Positions 1-12,300 of a stretch of DNA of 64,000 nt are shown piece by piece. How positions within the stretch are numbered: the stretch's first letter is position 1; each line of letters starts with the position of its first letter. The stretch lies in assembly GCA_047967505.1 (NCBI GenBank), contig CM106540.1. The stretch is one strand, 5' to 3'. The DNA comes from Dipteris shenzhenensis. Lineage: Eukaryota > Polypodiophyta > Polypodiopsida > Gleicheniales. The position numbers and the translations under genes are program-made. The notes below the pieces were generated by a model that was not told the origin of the DNA, made no database searches, and was given only the letters and a program-made list of their open reading frames with translations.

Positions 1-1505
1 TTTGGATGCATTTTTTGTGGAGGACGCTTTCTTACGCCTATACAAAGGCTCCTACATAGTTGTGACAAATGAATTGACGACTTAAGTTTTTTTTAGGATT
101 CCAAGGGTCTTTGGATCACCTATGGATGCCCTTTTTTGTGGATATCTAGAGTAATCACATCATGGGTGACCACCTTTAGATCCTTTTGTTTGCATGTGAT
201 AGATCATCTAGGAGACCATAAATCCAAGGTATTGTTGATTTTAATTGGATGCACAATCTAAGCAAATTCTTTGTAAACGAGACCCATTAGAAAAATCAAA
301 TATGAGACACTTTTGCAATAGCAATCCACCCTCGAAATGCCTGCATTGTGCAACCATTCAAAAGTATGTGTAGGGCATCATGCAAATGAATTGATATAGG
401 GCATGTCTAGATCACAAAGGCAAAGGGGAGGACTACCAAAGGCATCACTTGAAAAGAACTTGTAAGAGTTGTGACATAAGTGGATGAGTTAGCTTGAGTC
501 ATGGAATCAAGTTATGTTCAACCTCTATTGCTTCTATTTACTATACATAATGACACTTTGACAAAATTTCTTATTCACTTTATATGGATCTAGCAAAGAT
601 GTTGGGTGTCCATGTTTCTGGTTAAGGCAATTTTGCAGAAAATTCTAATTTCTTCAATAAGTGGGAATATGTGTGTGCACATTTAGAGTTTCTTCAATTA
701 AAAGAGATTTAGGGTGGGAATTGTAGGAGGGGTGGTATTGTCCTTTAGTGGACCTGGCACTATGCAAGAATTATCCTTGCCTTTCATCTTATTTATGTCT
801 ACAAAATGACAAAGTCAAGAAAAAAGGACAAACAAACCCAATAGAAAAGGGGTTCCAAGGAGGTAGTTAGCAAATGTTGCCTTTGATTCCACCAAAAATC
901 CTATGAGACAAGAGGCCAAACGATCTTACCATTGATCTTGCTCTATGACCTCTTTACAATCTGAGCAAAGCACAAGTAGAGAAATTTATAATAATACAAA
1001 AATTACTTAAGCCTATTGTCATTTGACCCAATAGTTCTCCTTTTTTGTCTCAAGGTACATGCATTTTACATATGGTCTTATATGGGTATTTGACCCAATC
1101 GTCTACCTTTGTCTTTGCAATCTTGAGGAAATATAAAATTTCCTAGTCATCTACCATCATGTGTCTACATTCTCCACAAGCGATTTAACATATGAATTTT
1201 TGATATGTCACATAGTGGATTTGAATCTCATATTTTCCATTTGAGTTGCTAATGCCTTATATATCTCAAGTCAAAAATAGGAATAAATTTCAAAAGTAAC
1301 ATGAGTTTTTGTGGATGTTCTTTGTTGATGCACACTTTTAATAGTTTGTATCAAGCTGAATATGTTACGCTTGTTTTTTATATGTTCAAAGAAGATCAAA
1401 TGCAAAAGAAGTGTATTATTTCTACTGGAGGTCATATTTTGGGCCACAATACATCCACATGAGAATTGCACATTGGAACAAAAATTTAAAGTAAAAGTAA
1501 TTGCA

Positions 1506-1661
1506 AATGCCAAAATCTGAAGACATTGAATGAAGTAAGATTATTCATAGTTTATATTTTTATTAGAATAGATTTATTTACTACAATAGAATGCCAAGAT
1601 CTGAAAGACATTGAATGAAGATATATTATCTATTGTTTGTATTTTTATTAGAATAGATTTA
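1506..1661. repeat. Two-copy tandem duplication, about 84-bp offset
   Basis: The segment starting AATGCCAAAATCTGAAGACA at 1506 recurs, slightly changed, at 1590 (AATGCCAAGATCTGAAAGAC). Both copies end in TTTTTATTAGAATAGATTTA. The copies differ by several substitutions and short indels, so the duplication is not recent. It has no coding content. Confidence 0.85.
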
Positions 1662-1769
1662 ATTTTCTACTTCGGCATCACAGTTGCTTGACTTCCTAGA
1701 AAGGTGGTTAGTTTTTGGTGGCCTCATAAAGAAAATGCAAGTCAAACACTCGAAGAAGCTTTGCATTTG

Positions 1770-2000
1770 CACGTGTTCAAGTAATGCTCAAAATCACTTT
1801 GTGGTATGGCTAAAGGGGTTGTATTGGTGGGGATGCTTTGTTTTGCAAAATGGGCACCCATTATCATATGAAAGTAGGACATTCAAAACTAAATCATATT
1901 ATATATGAGAAGGAGATGTGCTATGTAATTCATGTATTTGAGATGTGGATTATTACTTGCATGGAATTAACTATATAATGCGTACATTTCAATAAAGCAT
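1770..2000 (+). pseudogene. Ty3/gypsy RNase H remnant
   Basis: The plus-strand translation contains VLQNGHPLSYESRTFKT, followed after stops by DVDYYLHGINYIMRT. This resembles the gypsy RNase H stretch where a QxGHP(I/L)xYxSR motif is followed by a W-R-HYL-G segment. In-frame stops near 1906 and beyond show it is dead. No LTR, integrase or protease could be recognised around it, so it is an isolated old fragment. The call rests on motif resemblance only. Confidence 0.45.
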
Positions 2001-3799
2001 CCAATAGAAGCATGTCCAATGTGAAGTTCATATTTAACTCACTCCACATAAAAGCAGTGTTAATGCTCATGCTTTATCCTAAAATCAATTCTATTTTATG
2101 GCATATCATAAAGAATTTGAAATAATGAAGGGAGTAGATGTGATTGATCTTATTCCTCCAAAATTTGGGACATTGCTCTAACCATCATTGTCTAGAGATG
2201 CATGTGTATGGAATTAATTTTATACACGACCTTCAAAAAATGGGTGTGTATGAGTACCCTAATCAATGGCCATTTGCGTGACATCAAGGTATGCTACCAA
2301 CCTTTGGCACAACTTGAAATGGCCACAAATTTAAAAACATATATATTGGTAATTAAGTACAATGATTTGTAAAAGGATAAACTCTGGTAGCTACAAAATC
2401 TTGAGGATTATTCTTATATTCAACACTTATCCTAGAAGCACAAGTGTATAACTCGTGGAATGTGGTGGGGGATTCCAAAATCTCCTCAAAAGAATTATAT
2501 AGATGGGATGCTAATTGATAAAACTAGAATGATGATCATTTTGTTCTACACAAATAAAAGTTGAAGGAAATAGAACTTCTTTGGTCTATATCAAATATAT
2601 TCTCAAACACCTATTATGGTTACCTTCAAAAGCAAATTTTTGCACGCATTGTTTGAACAATAATACTTTGGTAGACTTAATTTGAAGTTATTTACTTGAT
2701 CAATATCTTTCCATATTACTCATTTTAAGTGTTACAAAGAATAAACATTAACAAACCTTGCCAAGGATGAGTAGGCCGAAGTTGTCCATGATGATGAGAT
2801 TATTATAATTAAGTAGATACTGTGAGATAAAAATTGTAAATGTATGTGATGCTTAAATATTATCCTAGAATTGATGCGAATTGGGTGGATGACTCATATA
2901 TTTTTCATTTCCTTTGTTTATGTAACTCTTTATATATAGGGATTATGAAGCTGTATGTATATAAAATTGGCAAGATTTGATGAGTTATCTTAAAAGAAAT
3001 GAAATATAATATGTTTGGCAAAGGAGGGAATGTAACAAGTAATGATTTATTTACATGTGAGTCATCCCTTTTTAATCCTTCCACACATTAGCAAATACAT
3101 CACATACAAGAGACATCTCAACATTATCTATATGCATACAATATCCTAAATCTATCAATGCCAACAACTCTCTCAAGTAGCACCTCTATAGTAGTAGCTG
3201 TGACACTCACCCACATCTAGCAGGGCTTATCCATGGCACAAGGAAAATGTGAAGGTAAGTAGGACAAGTTGAAACAACAATGAAAACAACTACAAAGCAA
3301 GCAGACCTCCTACTTGATTGGAACATCTATAGCACCTACAATGATGGCAAAGTAAGCACTACTTTACCAGCCTAGCATAGCACTCAACTCAAGCTAAAAG
3401 CTTCAACTACACAATGACAGATGGAAAAAGCAAGCAAAGAAATGTAATGAGTGAGAATAACTTAGAACTAGCACAATAGAATGTACGATTACAATGACCT
3501 AGCAATACATTGCAACCAAGCAATGCTCAATAGACAACTCCATACAGGCACACAAGATGTGCTTGAAGGGTTGCTTCCATTAGAAGGTGCAGATATTTTA
3601 GAGTAGCCAACAGAAGACCAAAATATTCAAAGACTATATCTTCTTCCATTGTGATAGCATGGAATTGAGATAATCAGACTTTATTTTCACTTGGAATCCT
3701 ATGTCTACTTCAACAAAATTTAAACCCCTTCAACTGGTTTGTTGAAAAATATGTGTGCACATCCAACTCGCATCGTGGGTGGTAGGTAAAGTGGAAGTG

Positions 3800-4260
3800 A
3801 AGATCTAGATGGCATGCACATGTGGAGATCAATACCTAGATCAAGGTATCTATGTGGCCCTTGGTTATTATATGCCACGCACATGGGGAGCCCAATAACT
3901 AGATTCACATCTAGGTGGCATGCTCAACACCTAGCTCAAGGTACCGATGTGGCACTTGAATATGATGTGGCATGCACATGTGGAGCTCAAGACCTAGATA
4001 GATCTATCTATGTGGCACTTGAGTATGATTCCGCATGTTTACGTGTAGCTAGATACCTAGTTTGAGGTATCCACATGGCATGTAGAAGTGGAGCTCAAGA
4101 GGTATTGTGGCCTACACAAATGCTTAATACCTAGATCAAGGTATCTAGGTGGCATACACATGTGGAGCTTAGGACCTAGAGGTATCTATGTAGCACTTGA
4201 GTATGAGTATGGCATGCACATGTGGAAACCATTTTGTGGCCACCTGGAGACATGGATGAA
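3800..4260. repeat. Irregular minisatellite, unit about 60-70 bp
   Basis: The phrase CCTAGATCAAGGTATCTATG followed by TGGC recurs in degraded forms near 3825, 3930, 3990, 4060, 4130 and 4175. It alternates with GGCATGCACATGTGGAGCTC. Spacing is uneven and copies diverge, so this is an old minisatellite. ORFs on both strands across it are repeat translations and not genes. Confidence 0.75.
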
Positions 4261-4499
4261 GGACTCAGATGAGATGGCAAGAATGCCATTAGCATGAGCA
4301 TGTACGGGATGCATCATGAGGCATGGAGGTAGGGACACACTGCCATGGTTCCCATTGTGCCCATAAATAAAGAGCATTTTAGAGGGCCCGAATGCCTTAC
4401 TTAAGGTGTTGGGGGCAGGCAAGCATTATGGGCCTCACTTGATGTGGATTCTCTTAAAGGGACCACTCTTGTCTCAATAATTTTTCTAATGGTATGCTA

Positions 4500-5740
4500 C
4501 CAATATTGAACTCCTAGTAGTGAAAAAATTGAATCTCAAGTTTCAAGAAGGACCTTTATCATATAGCACTTAATGAAGGTGAATGATATAATAGACCAAC
4601 TAGTAGTGGCAACCAAGTCAATTGAGTTAGATTCTTTTGTAGTGAGGATTCCCAAAATGCCCCATAAGGATATGTTATTATTCCACTTGACACAAATTGT
4701 TACTAGTAAGTAATCGAAATCGTATGCACGCTCAAGTATGGGATTGGAAGAAAACTTTGCATGACTCTTATTTCTGGCCATTTGCATATACTTGCAAAGT
4801 TTCATGCACATTGAAACACCAATTAGAAGGGTGGGAAATCAAAATGCCCATCTTTGTGTATAAAAATTAGGCATTGGTGGACTATAGCCCATGTTTAAAT
4901 ATGGGATTGAGCAAACTCTATTATGGCTCTTATTTCTAGTCATTTTTATGTATTTGCAATGTTTCATGTGCATTAAATACCGATTGGAATGGTGTTCAAT
5001 CAAAATGGCCCATTTTTGTAAGTGCGGGTGCCTTTGTGTAGGAAAAATATGCATTGGTTGACTGTTGTCGCATGTCCAAGGATCTAATTGGTACTAAACT
5101 TTTCATGATTCTTATTTCTAGTAACTTGCATGCACTTCAAGGTTTCATGCACATCAGACACCAATTTCAAGGTTGGGAAATCAAAATGGACCATCTTTTT
5201 ATGTGCGAATGTATCCATGTAAAAAAATTATATACCATAAACCCTGGGTGTATGAAAATGTACATTAGTCAACTGTTGCAGCATGTTCAAGAATTGGATT
5301 GGAACTAAATTTTCCACCAAATTAAATTTATAGTCACTTTCATGCTATTGCAAACTTTTATGTGCATTAGAGACAAATTGGAAGAGTGGGCAACGAAAAT
5401 GGCCCATTTTTGTACGAGTCAGTGCATTTGTGTTGAAAAAATATGGATTGATCGATCATAGCCGTATGTCAACTAACAGAGTGCTACTAACCTTTTCATG
5501 GATTGATCAATCATAGCCGCATGTCAACTAACAAAGTGCTACTAACCTTTTCATGAATCTTATTTCTATTCAATCTCATGAACTTGAAATTTTTTATTTC
5601 ATTAGACACCGATTGGAAGAGTGGGCAATCAAAATGCCCATTTTTGTAAGTGCGTGTGTCTGCATGTAGGAAAAATACCATCGATCGACTATTGTTGCAT
5701 GCCCTACTATCAAATTAGAACTAAACCATCCATGGATAAT
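4500..5740. repeat. Degenerate tandem array A, period about 170-200 bp
   Basis: Each unit carries an ordered set of words: a GCATTGGTTGACT-like start, TTTCATG, CTTATTTCTAGTCA, TTGCAAxxTTTCATG, CACATTAGACACCAATTGGA, and a run ending AAATGGCCCATTTTTGTA. Starts lie near 4875, 5050, 5265, 5440 and 5675. Copies diverge strongly. Its right end merges into array B near 5770, where the A phrase TTAGACACTAATTGGAAGGA runs straight into B words. Confidence 0.75.
5445..5554. repeat. 55-bp perfect-period tandem duplication inside array A
   Basis: GGATTGATCGATCATAGCCG begins at 5445 and GGATTGATCAATCATAGCCG at 5500. Both copies run to CTACTAACCTTTTCAT and differ at only about three sites. This is much younger than the array that contains it. 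Confidence 0.9.
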
Positions 5741-6111
5741 CTAGTCACTTTCACTATCTTGCAAAATCTCATGCATATTAGACACTAATTGGAAGGATAG
5801 AAGCACACTGATGTATATTTTCTTAAGACTATGCATGATGCATGATAGAACACACATAAATATGCATCTTTTACCACGAAATGACATATAAATCACATCA
5901 AACTTTGCAATAACATGGATCTTACTCACATTAAGGCATGGGAAAAGTATGATACCCATCAAACACATACATTTTATGGTAGAGGCACCTGATGCATTTT
6001 TCTTAAAACGTATGCATGATTAAAAAAACACAAACAAAAGCATGTTTTACAATGAAAATGATATCCTATCAATAAAACACATACACATGGTGGTAGAAGA
6101 ATATTTATATG

Positions 6112-6205
6112 TATTTTCTTAACATTTAGACATGTTGCATGATAAAAACATAGAAACATATTTTCTTAACATTTACACATGTTGCATGATAAAAGCATAG
6201 AAAGA
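6112..6205. repeat. 47-bp tandem duplication inside array B
   Basis: TATTTTCTTAACATTTAGAC at 6112 is repeated as TATTTTCTTAACATTTACAC at 6159. Both are followed by ATGTTGCATGATAAAA and CATAGAAA. It is a local slippage-type duplication within the larger array. Confidence 0.85.
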
Positions 6206-7270
6206 CACCACACAATGGCATCCAAATCAATAAAAATTGAAATTGCATGGATATTAGTCATATTAAGGCCCATGAAAAATATCATACCCATCTAACACAT
6301 ACATTTTATGGTAGAAGCACAATGATGCATTTTTTCTTAATCCTTACACATGGCACATGATTAAAAAAGAAATAAATATGCATGTTTTATGATGCAAATG
6401 ATGTCTGAATCACATAAAAAATTTTGATCACATGAATATTACTCATATAAAGAACTTTGTAAAGTATCACTCCCTTCAAACATATACACATGGTTGTATA
6501 AGGACTTTGTCTTAACACTTGTGCATGGTACATAATTAAAATTACATGGATATACATGTTTTACAATGCAAAGTATCACTCCGATCAGACAAATACACAT
6601 GGTTTTGTAAGGACATTTTCTTAACACTTGTGCATGGTACATAATAAAAAATACATCGATATACATGTTTTATAGTGCAACATGGATCTTACTAATAATA
6701 AGGCCTTTGCAAAGTTTCATACCCATCGGACACGTACGCATGGTGGTAGATGCACACTGATGCATATTTTCTTTAACACAGATGCATGGTGCATGATTAA
6801 AAAACACACATGTTTTACCACAAAAATGACATCCAACTTACATAAAAAATTTAAGCACTTTGATATTACTCATAATATTCCCATGAAAAGGTATCATACC
6901 AATCAAACATATAAATGTTATTGTAGAAGCACACCGGTGCATTTTCTTAGCACTTATGCATGGTACATGATCAAAAAACATGAAGACACGCATGTTTGAT
7001 GATGCAAATGATATAAATTGTATGGTAGAAGCACAAAGATGCATTTTCAAAGTTTGCAAGCACATAGATTTTACTCATTAAGGGTTTTGCAAAGTATCAT
7101 ACCTATTGAAAACATATTCATGGTGGTAGAAGCACACTAATGCAATGATTGTATATGATGCATGATGAAAAAAATATAATCACACATGTTTTAGGATGCA
7201 ATTTGAATCACATAAAACCTTGTGTGCATATGGATATTACTCATATTAAGGACTTTGCAAAGTATCATAC

Positions 7271-7273
<3 letters not shown>

Positions 7274-7309
<36 letters not shown>
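7274..7309 (+). repeat. (CT)18 microsatellite
   Basis: An uninterrupted CT dinucleotide run lies within array B, followed by pyrimidine-rich sequence. ORFs reading SLSLSL or ERERER across it are artefacts of the repeat. Confidence 0.98.
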
Positions 7310-7312
<3 letters not shown>

Positions 7313-7897
7313 CACTATTACCCACACTCCCCCATGTCCTCCTACCTTTATCCCCTTCTCCCAAATTCAATTTTTGAATCTTATATCCCTTAATCCTTGC
7401 ATCTTGGAACATTTTTGGTAGAAGCACCTGGTTGCATATTTTCTTAACACTTATGCATGGTGCATGATAACAAATCAAGAAATATACATCTTTTACCATG
7501 CAAATGACATCCAAATCACATAAGTATTTGCAAGCATATGGATATTATTGACATTAATCCTATGAAAAGTATCATACCTGTTGGACACAAATTTTATGGC
7601 GGAAGCACACCGATGCATTTTTTTGAAACACTTACACAATGGTGCATGATTTTCAAAAAAAACAAAAATACACATGTTTGACAATGAAATGATATCTTAA
7701 TCACATAAACTTTGTGAGTGCATGTATCTTGCTCATATTAAGGCCTTTGTAAGTTCACACTCATCAAACACACATGCATGGTGGTAGAAGCATCTTGATG
7801 CATATTTTCTTATCACTCATTTGTGCGTAATGTATGATAAAAATGACATAAATATGCATATTTTATGATGCAAATGATATCCGAATCGCATCAAAAT

Positions 7898-10000
7898 TTG
7901 ACCCCTGGCATTTGAAGCAGGACACTGGAGGGTTTGAAGTACCTCGGTAGGGGCATTCACTTGCTTTGTGGGGACCCTGGCAGATGTAACATTGGAGCGG
8001 GGGTCTCTGAGCGATTGAGTTTAGGTCTCTTGCCCTTGCGTTCACGGGAGTGGTCTAGAACACGGGACCTGTTGATCCTCTGGCGGGAGGTAATGGCTCA
8101 AGGTTTCGCTTCCCTCCTCATAGGGGTAGTAATCGTGAGGTCTGTGATCTAGATCCGTCTCCTCCCAATCATTGGGCACTTCCTCTACCAACACTTGATT
8201 GACTGGGGTTATACGCGGTAGTGGCAGTTGCGGGCCCAATATGGGTGGTGGTAACGGAGCTAGCTCAGCTCTGTATTGGCTTGAAGTAGCCACAGGACCA
8301 CCTTGTGTGAGAAGGGGGTTAGGCGGAGCCATTAGGGCTAATGGGGGTCTCATTTGATACATGGGTTGGGGAAGGGACCTTGAAAATCAACGTTGGGAGG
8401 AATCAAGGTTTCCCCACCTATGGTAGTGTGCACAGTAGAGTGTCGGCCTTGCCCTTAGGCACAAACACTCATTGGAGGGGTGGTTGCTGTTGCATATCCC
8501 ACACCAGACGTTGTCTCTCCGTGGAAACAAGTGGGGGTTGCTTGGCGCCTCCTTGGAGTTCTTGTCCTCCACTGTTGCCCCAATTGATCTAGCAAATTAG
8601 AGGCTAGCTCACTCATATCCAAGCCCTTGGGCTCATTGGCCTCCTTCTTGATTGTTTCTACACTCGATGACCTAATTGATGGAGGTATTTCTGAGGGATT
8701 CGGGGTTCTATCTGAATTCGCCTTGTCCATCATGTTGTCACATATGCGGATGGCCACCTTGCTGCATAGATCGAAGGGGGTAGGATTCATCCACCATTAG
8801 GTGGTCGTGTAGCTTTGTGCTTGCCAATCCGATGAGGAAGCGGGACAATAGTCATTCGTTGCTCATCCACTCGTACGGTTCACAGCAACGAGCATTGAGG
8901 TGCTTGATCCTGGGCAATGTAATCTCTTAGGGATTCCTTATCGTTCTGCTTTACCCCATGCAATTGAATAATCAGGCTCCATTTATGGCTGCTGGGGGCG
9001 AACCCCACAATGAAGGCCTTTCTCAATGTCTCTAAGTTGATTTTCTCTTTTGGGGTGAGAGCCCTATACCATTAGCCTGCTTTGCCATCCAAGATGAGAC
9101 CAAATGCATTGGCCATGTCTAGGTCTCCGGGAGCACCAAAAGCTTTGCAAATGTTCTCAAATCGCTCCACATGGGAGACCAGGTCTCCTTCTCTAAGGAA
9201 CTTGGTCATTAACTTGGAGATTGCTATGGGTCGGGTCCTTGAGGGATTCGCAATCCCTACGGGAAACACTAGGGCGGGGGGAGGTGGTGTGGCCCCCCTT
9301 CCTAGAGCATTCATCAACATCTGCATTGCCTCATCAGTTAACACTGTTTGAGCAGCTAGCGAGGGTGGTGTTGCTGTGGGCCTAACGGGACGCAGGGCTA
9401 GCCCTGGTGGTGGTATCCACTTAGTTGATGGTACCGGCATTGGAATAGATGTGCCAAGGCCTGCATTCATTGGTGCAATAGGTATGGATGGGAAGGGACG
9501 TACTCCCAGAGACGTGGGTCCTGGGGCATGGGAACATTAGTTCCATGCAATGGGCGATAGGGTGGAAATTGTGGTGCCCCATAGTTGACGAAGGTTGGTG
9601 GCACTTGGACTGTTGGGGGTTCATAAGGCGCCCCTCCTTGGAAGTTCCTCTCATCCCCTCGGCTGGGATCTTGCCCTTGGAATTCCCTCATCCATGCATT
9701 CCCATTGGGGAGGTCTTGCATAAGAGGATGGTCTTGGGTCTATGAAGGTAGTTTTCATCCTGATCTGTCGGTCTGTGGTTCAGGAGCTAGATGTTGCTAA
9801 CCTTCCCTTCCTATAGATATGCCGATGAAGGGGTTCTCCATGTCTGCCGACTCTGTTCGGCCTAAATGTCTGAACATGTTGGAGAATGTTCCTCTCAGCC
9901 TAGTCGCAACCAAAGATGTAGGAGAGTTGGGAGAGGCCACACTAGTGTATGGGGCTTCGAAAGCCCTTGGACCCGAGGAGTCTTGTATTAATTCGTCCAA
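7898..10000 (-). pseudogene. Ty3/gypsy gag pseudogene
   Basis: Minus-strand remnant of a retrotransposon Gag. A proline-rich N-terminal part (about 10000-9470) precedes a retrotransposon-gag domain (about 9270-8940) with the motifs FLREGDLVSHVERFENICKA and WYRALTPKEKINLETLRKAF. An in-frame TAA at 9072-9074 separates these two motifs without a frameshift. Downstream come zinc-knuckle segments in shifted frames: CGICNSNHPSNEC near 8500 and CYICQGPHKASEC near 7990 (both CX2CX3HX4C), then a partial third starting CFKCQG. Frameshifts and stops show it is inactive. Protease and polymerase are missing: the fragment stops abruptly at array B. Gag binds and packages element RNA; this copy cannot make a full protein. 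Confidence 0.75.
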
Positions 10001-10239
10001 GCTTTGCGTCTCGTCAGAGCTAGATAGATCTTCCTATCGGGGGCCTATTAACGAGTGGGGGCTAGGAATAGAGCTTACGGATCCCTAGCTAGGGTGAAGG
10101 GTGGGCTGAGCATAGCTCGAAGCACTCTCTTCCTGCACAGGATCCTTGGATAAAATTCTCGTGAACCTCAAGTGCATGTAGCAGACCTCTATCTAGGCAC
10201 ACGCAGGTTGAACTGAGGTACTGGAAATTTTTTAATTCC

Positions 10240-10740
10240 TGGCTACCCCAGAGGTATCCCAACGGTCATGGGGATAGCTCTATGGCGACGATCGTAGGGA
10301 TATGGTATCACATCGGATGGCGGGATACTGGTAGTGTAGCGGTCGACGGGATAATTATAAGGTGACAGGCGATGGAGTAGGCATATTGTGACGATTGGAA
10401 GAATAAATATTGCCACGTTTTTGGCAGGATAAGATGCAAGTGGTATCCCTACAGGCGTAGGGATAAGGTTAAGACAACGGGCGGCAAGATAAGGAGGTCG
10501 ACAGGATTCTGATTAATGCGTCGATCAGTGGTATAGTTATGGCAACGTGCATGGGGCAGGATAGTTAACTCTGACACGCATTTAATCAAGGCGATGGGTT
10601 AGGCCATGATCAGAGGTTAGGTTAATGGGATATGGTTATCGCGTCGGGTCAATGTGGTTTGACCGATGGGATATTGCTAACGCACCGGTCGACGGGATAG
10701 CTCTATGGCACCAACTCGTGGGGATAGTGGAACCTATGTC
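10240..10740. repeat. GGGATA-rich diverged repeat stretch
   Basis: The words GGGATA and GGGATAG recur many times. Longer shared phrases are GGGATAGCTCTATGGC (10271 and again near 10695) and GGTCGACGGGATA (10341 and 10687). Intervals are irregular and composition is richer in CG dinucleotides than the surroundings. No convincing ORF is present. It may be an untranslated or LTR part of the element whose gag lies to the left, but no matching second LTR is visible. Confidence 0.55.
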
Positions 10741-11869
10741 GCCGAATGGTTTTTGTGGATTTTTGGGGGATTTTGAGTTTTTGTTTTGGTTTTTTTATGC
10801 CGGGGGGGTGCTACACTACCTAGTCTACCTACACAATGAAACAAACTTGAAGGAAAAACAATTTTTGCAAGCCAAAATGCAAGATGTCTTGAGGGGTGGG
10901 TTGTAGCACACAAAACAACTTCAAAATTCAGCAAGAATAATCATTTCTATTGTTTTTTTGTGTGTTTGGACATCACACACTCCTTAGCAATCTCACAAAC
11001 TAAGTTCCTATCAACTCAAAATACTAGAAAGCACAAAAAACAAGCTTCAAATGATCCAAAATGACTTTCCAACAGAAAATGACAGCTTTCCTAACTTTTT
11101 CGTCCACAACTCTCACTTCTTCACCCTTTCCTCTCCTACAACTCCACTAACAAAGCTCCAAGTTAAGCTTGAAGCCTTGTGCAATGGGTAGATAACAAAG
11201 GAAGACAAATGCAGTGCAAAAGCATACCTCCATTCCCCGATAGAGGCACCAAAAATATGTGGGCCTCGGTGGTGACTCACATGTCATGGGGATGTTGAAG
11301 AGATGCCGATGGAGCCTCCACTCCAAGCTACTCCTTGTGAGAGCAATGCAAGGCACGAGCTGTTTGCAAGTGTCACTCAAGCGGCCTTCGAATTGTTCAT
11401 TCAATGTGTTTCCACGAGAGAAAGAAGGAAGGGGGAGAGGGGAGAAGAGAGGGGAGAAGGGAGGGAGAAGGAGAAGGGAAGAGGAGAGTGAAGGGAGATG
11501 CAGTGGCAAACACAAGGGCACTACAATGGAAACAAAGGAACACCCGAAACACTCTCTTGGAAGAGAACAGGGAGACTGTATTTAAACTTGTGCAAACAAC
11601 AATGGAGACCAAAGTCAACCATTTGGCCTTTTATACAAGTCACCTTTTGAAGGGAGGGCCAACCCTTTTCCTTTTAGCACTCTCCCCTCTTTACCCAATA
11701 AAAGGCTCTTAGGCCCGTAGGGTGCCAAGGCATCTTGCTATTCTTTCCATCTCTCCCTACTAGCGGAAATAATGTTAACCATATAGGAGCGCTTGGGACA
11801 AGCCTGGTGTTAGAGGTGTTTCTAACCGGCTCCCAAATAGCGCTTGTGTTAGCCTCGCACCTCCAAGGC

Positions 11870-12300
11870 TTAGGCTATTTGGGGCTCAAACTCCCTGAGT
11901 GCCCTCACGCCTTAAGTCATTTGAGGTTTGAAGCTCGTGCATGAGGCTCAAAACCTGGGGTAGTGAGGCTTAACTTCCACGAGACACTTAACAATAGCTT
12001 GTAGCTAAAACCTACAATCGTGGCATAGCTAGAACCTATAACTTAGCAATTGGAACATACCACCTACACACATTGCCTTCGATCGTTGGCCTCGGGGTAT
12101 TTGGGGCTCAAACTCCCTGAGCTTGTGTTGTACTCTTTCCATGGTTGTTTCCGTTGAAGTAGATCAAAATGTGCACGTTGCCTGCAATCCTTGGCCTTGG
12201 GGTGTTCGCTAAATCCTCTAATCTGTGCACATTGCCTGGACTATTTGGCCTTGGGGTATTTGCGAATCAAACTCCTTGATCTTGTCCGTTGAAGTAAATC
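11870..12300. repeat. Imperfect local repeats (GGGGTATTTGGGGCTCAAAC family)
   Basis: TTTGGGGCTCAAACTCCCTG occurs near 11878 and 12108, with a degraded form (ATTTGCGAATCAAACTCCTT) near 12257. The words ACATTGCCT, TTGGCCTTGGGGT and CCGTTGAAGTA also recur at 12060-12300. This suggests three or more diverged copies of a unit of roughly 70-170 bp. Confidence 0.6.

Larger units (their letters stand above)
1..3790. other. Gene-free, repeat-derived AT-rich DNA
   Basis: No ORF in this stretch looks like a conserved cellular protein. The only recognisable coding trace is a gypsy RNase H remnant near 1.8-2.0 kb, and a local duplication lies at 1506-1661; both are listed separately. The rest is AT-rich with scattered stops in all frames, as expected of old decayed retroelements. 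I see no RNA gene or promoter here. Confidence 0.5.
5740..7897. repeat. Degenerate tandem array B (satellite-like), period about 180 bp
   Basis: The anchor CATGGATATTACTCATATTA followed by AGGC recurs near 5913, 6246, 6431, 6682, 6868, 7066, 7228, 7538 and 7721. Most steps are 160-250 bp, with two double-length steps where an anchor has decayed. Other ordered words are AAAGTATCATACCCATC, CACATACATTTTATGGTAGA, AGCACACTGATGCATTTT, TGCATGGTGCATGAT and ATGTTTTACCATGCAAATGA. About ten to twelve copies are present, with no long ORF common to the unit. The right edge is sharp, against a gypsy gag fragment. Confidence 0.8.

Noticed and set aside
7149-7514. ORFs with Ser-Leu or Arg-Glu repeats
   Set aside because: They are translations of the (CT)n microsatellite. 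The same applies to ORFs around 31339-31879.
4500-7900. CRISPR-like array
   Set aside because: Units of about 180 bp are diverged throughout, with no constant short repeats and unique spacers, and the DNA is clearly plant nuclear. It is a satellite-type tandem repeat.
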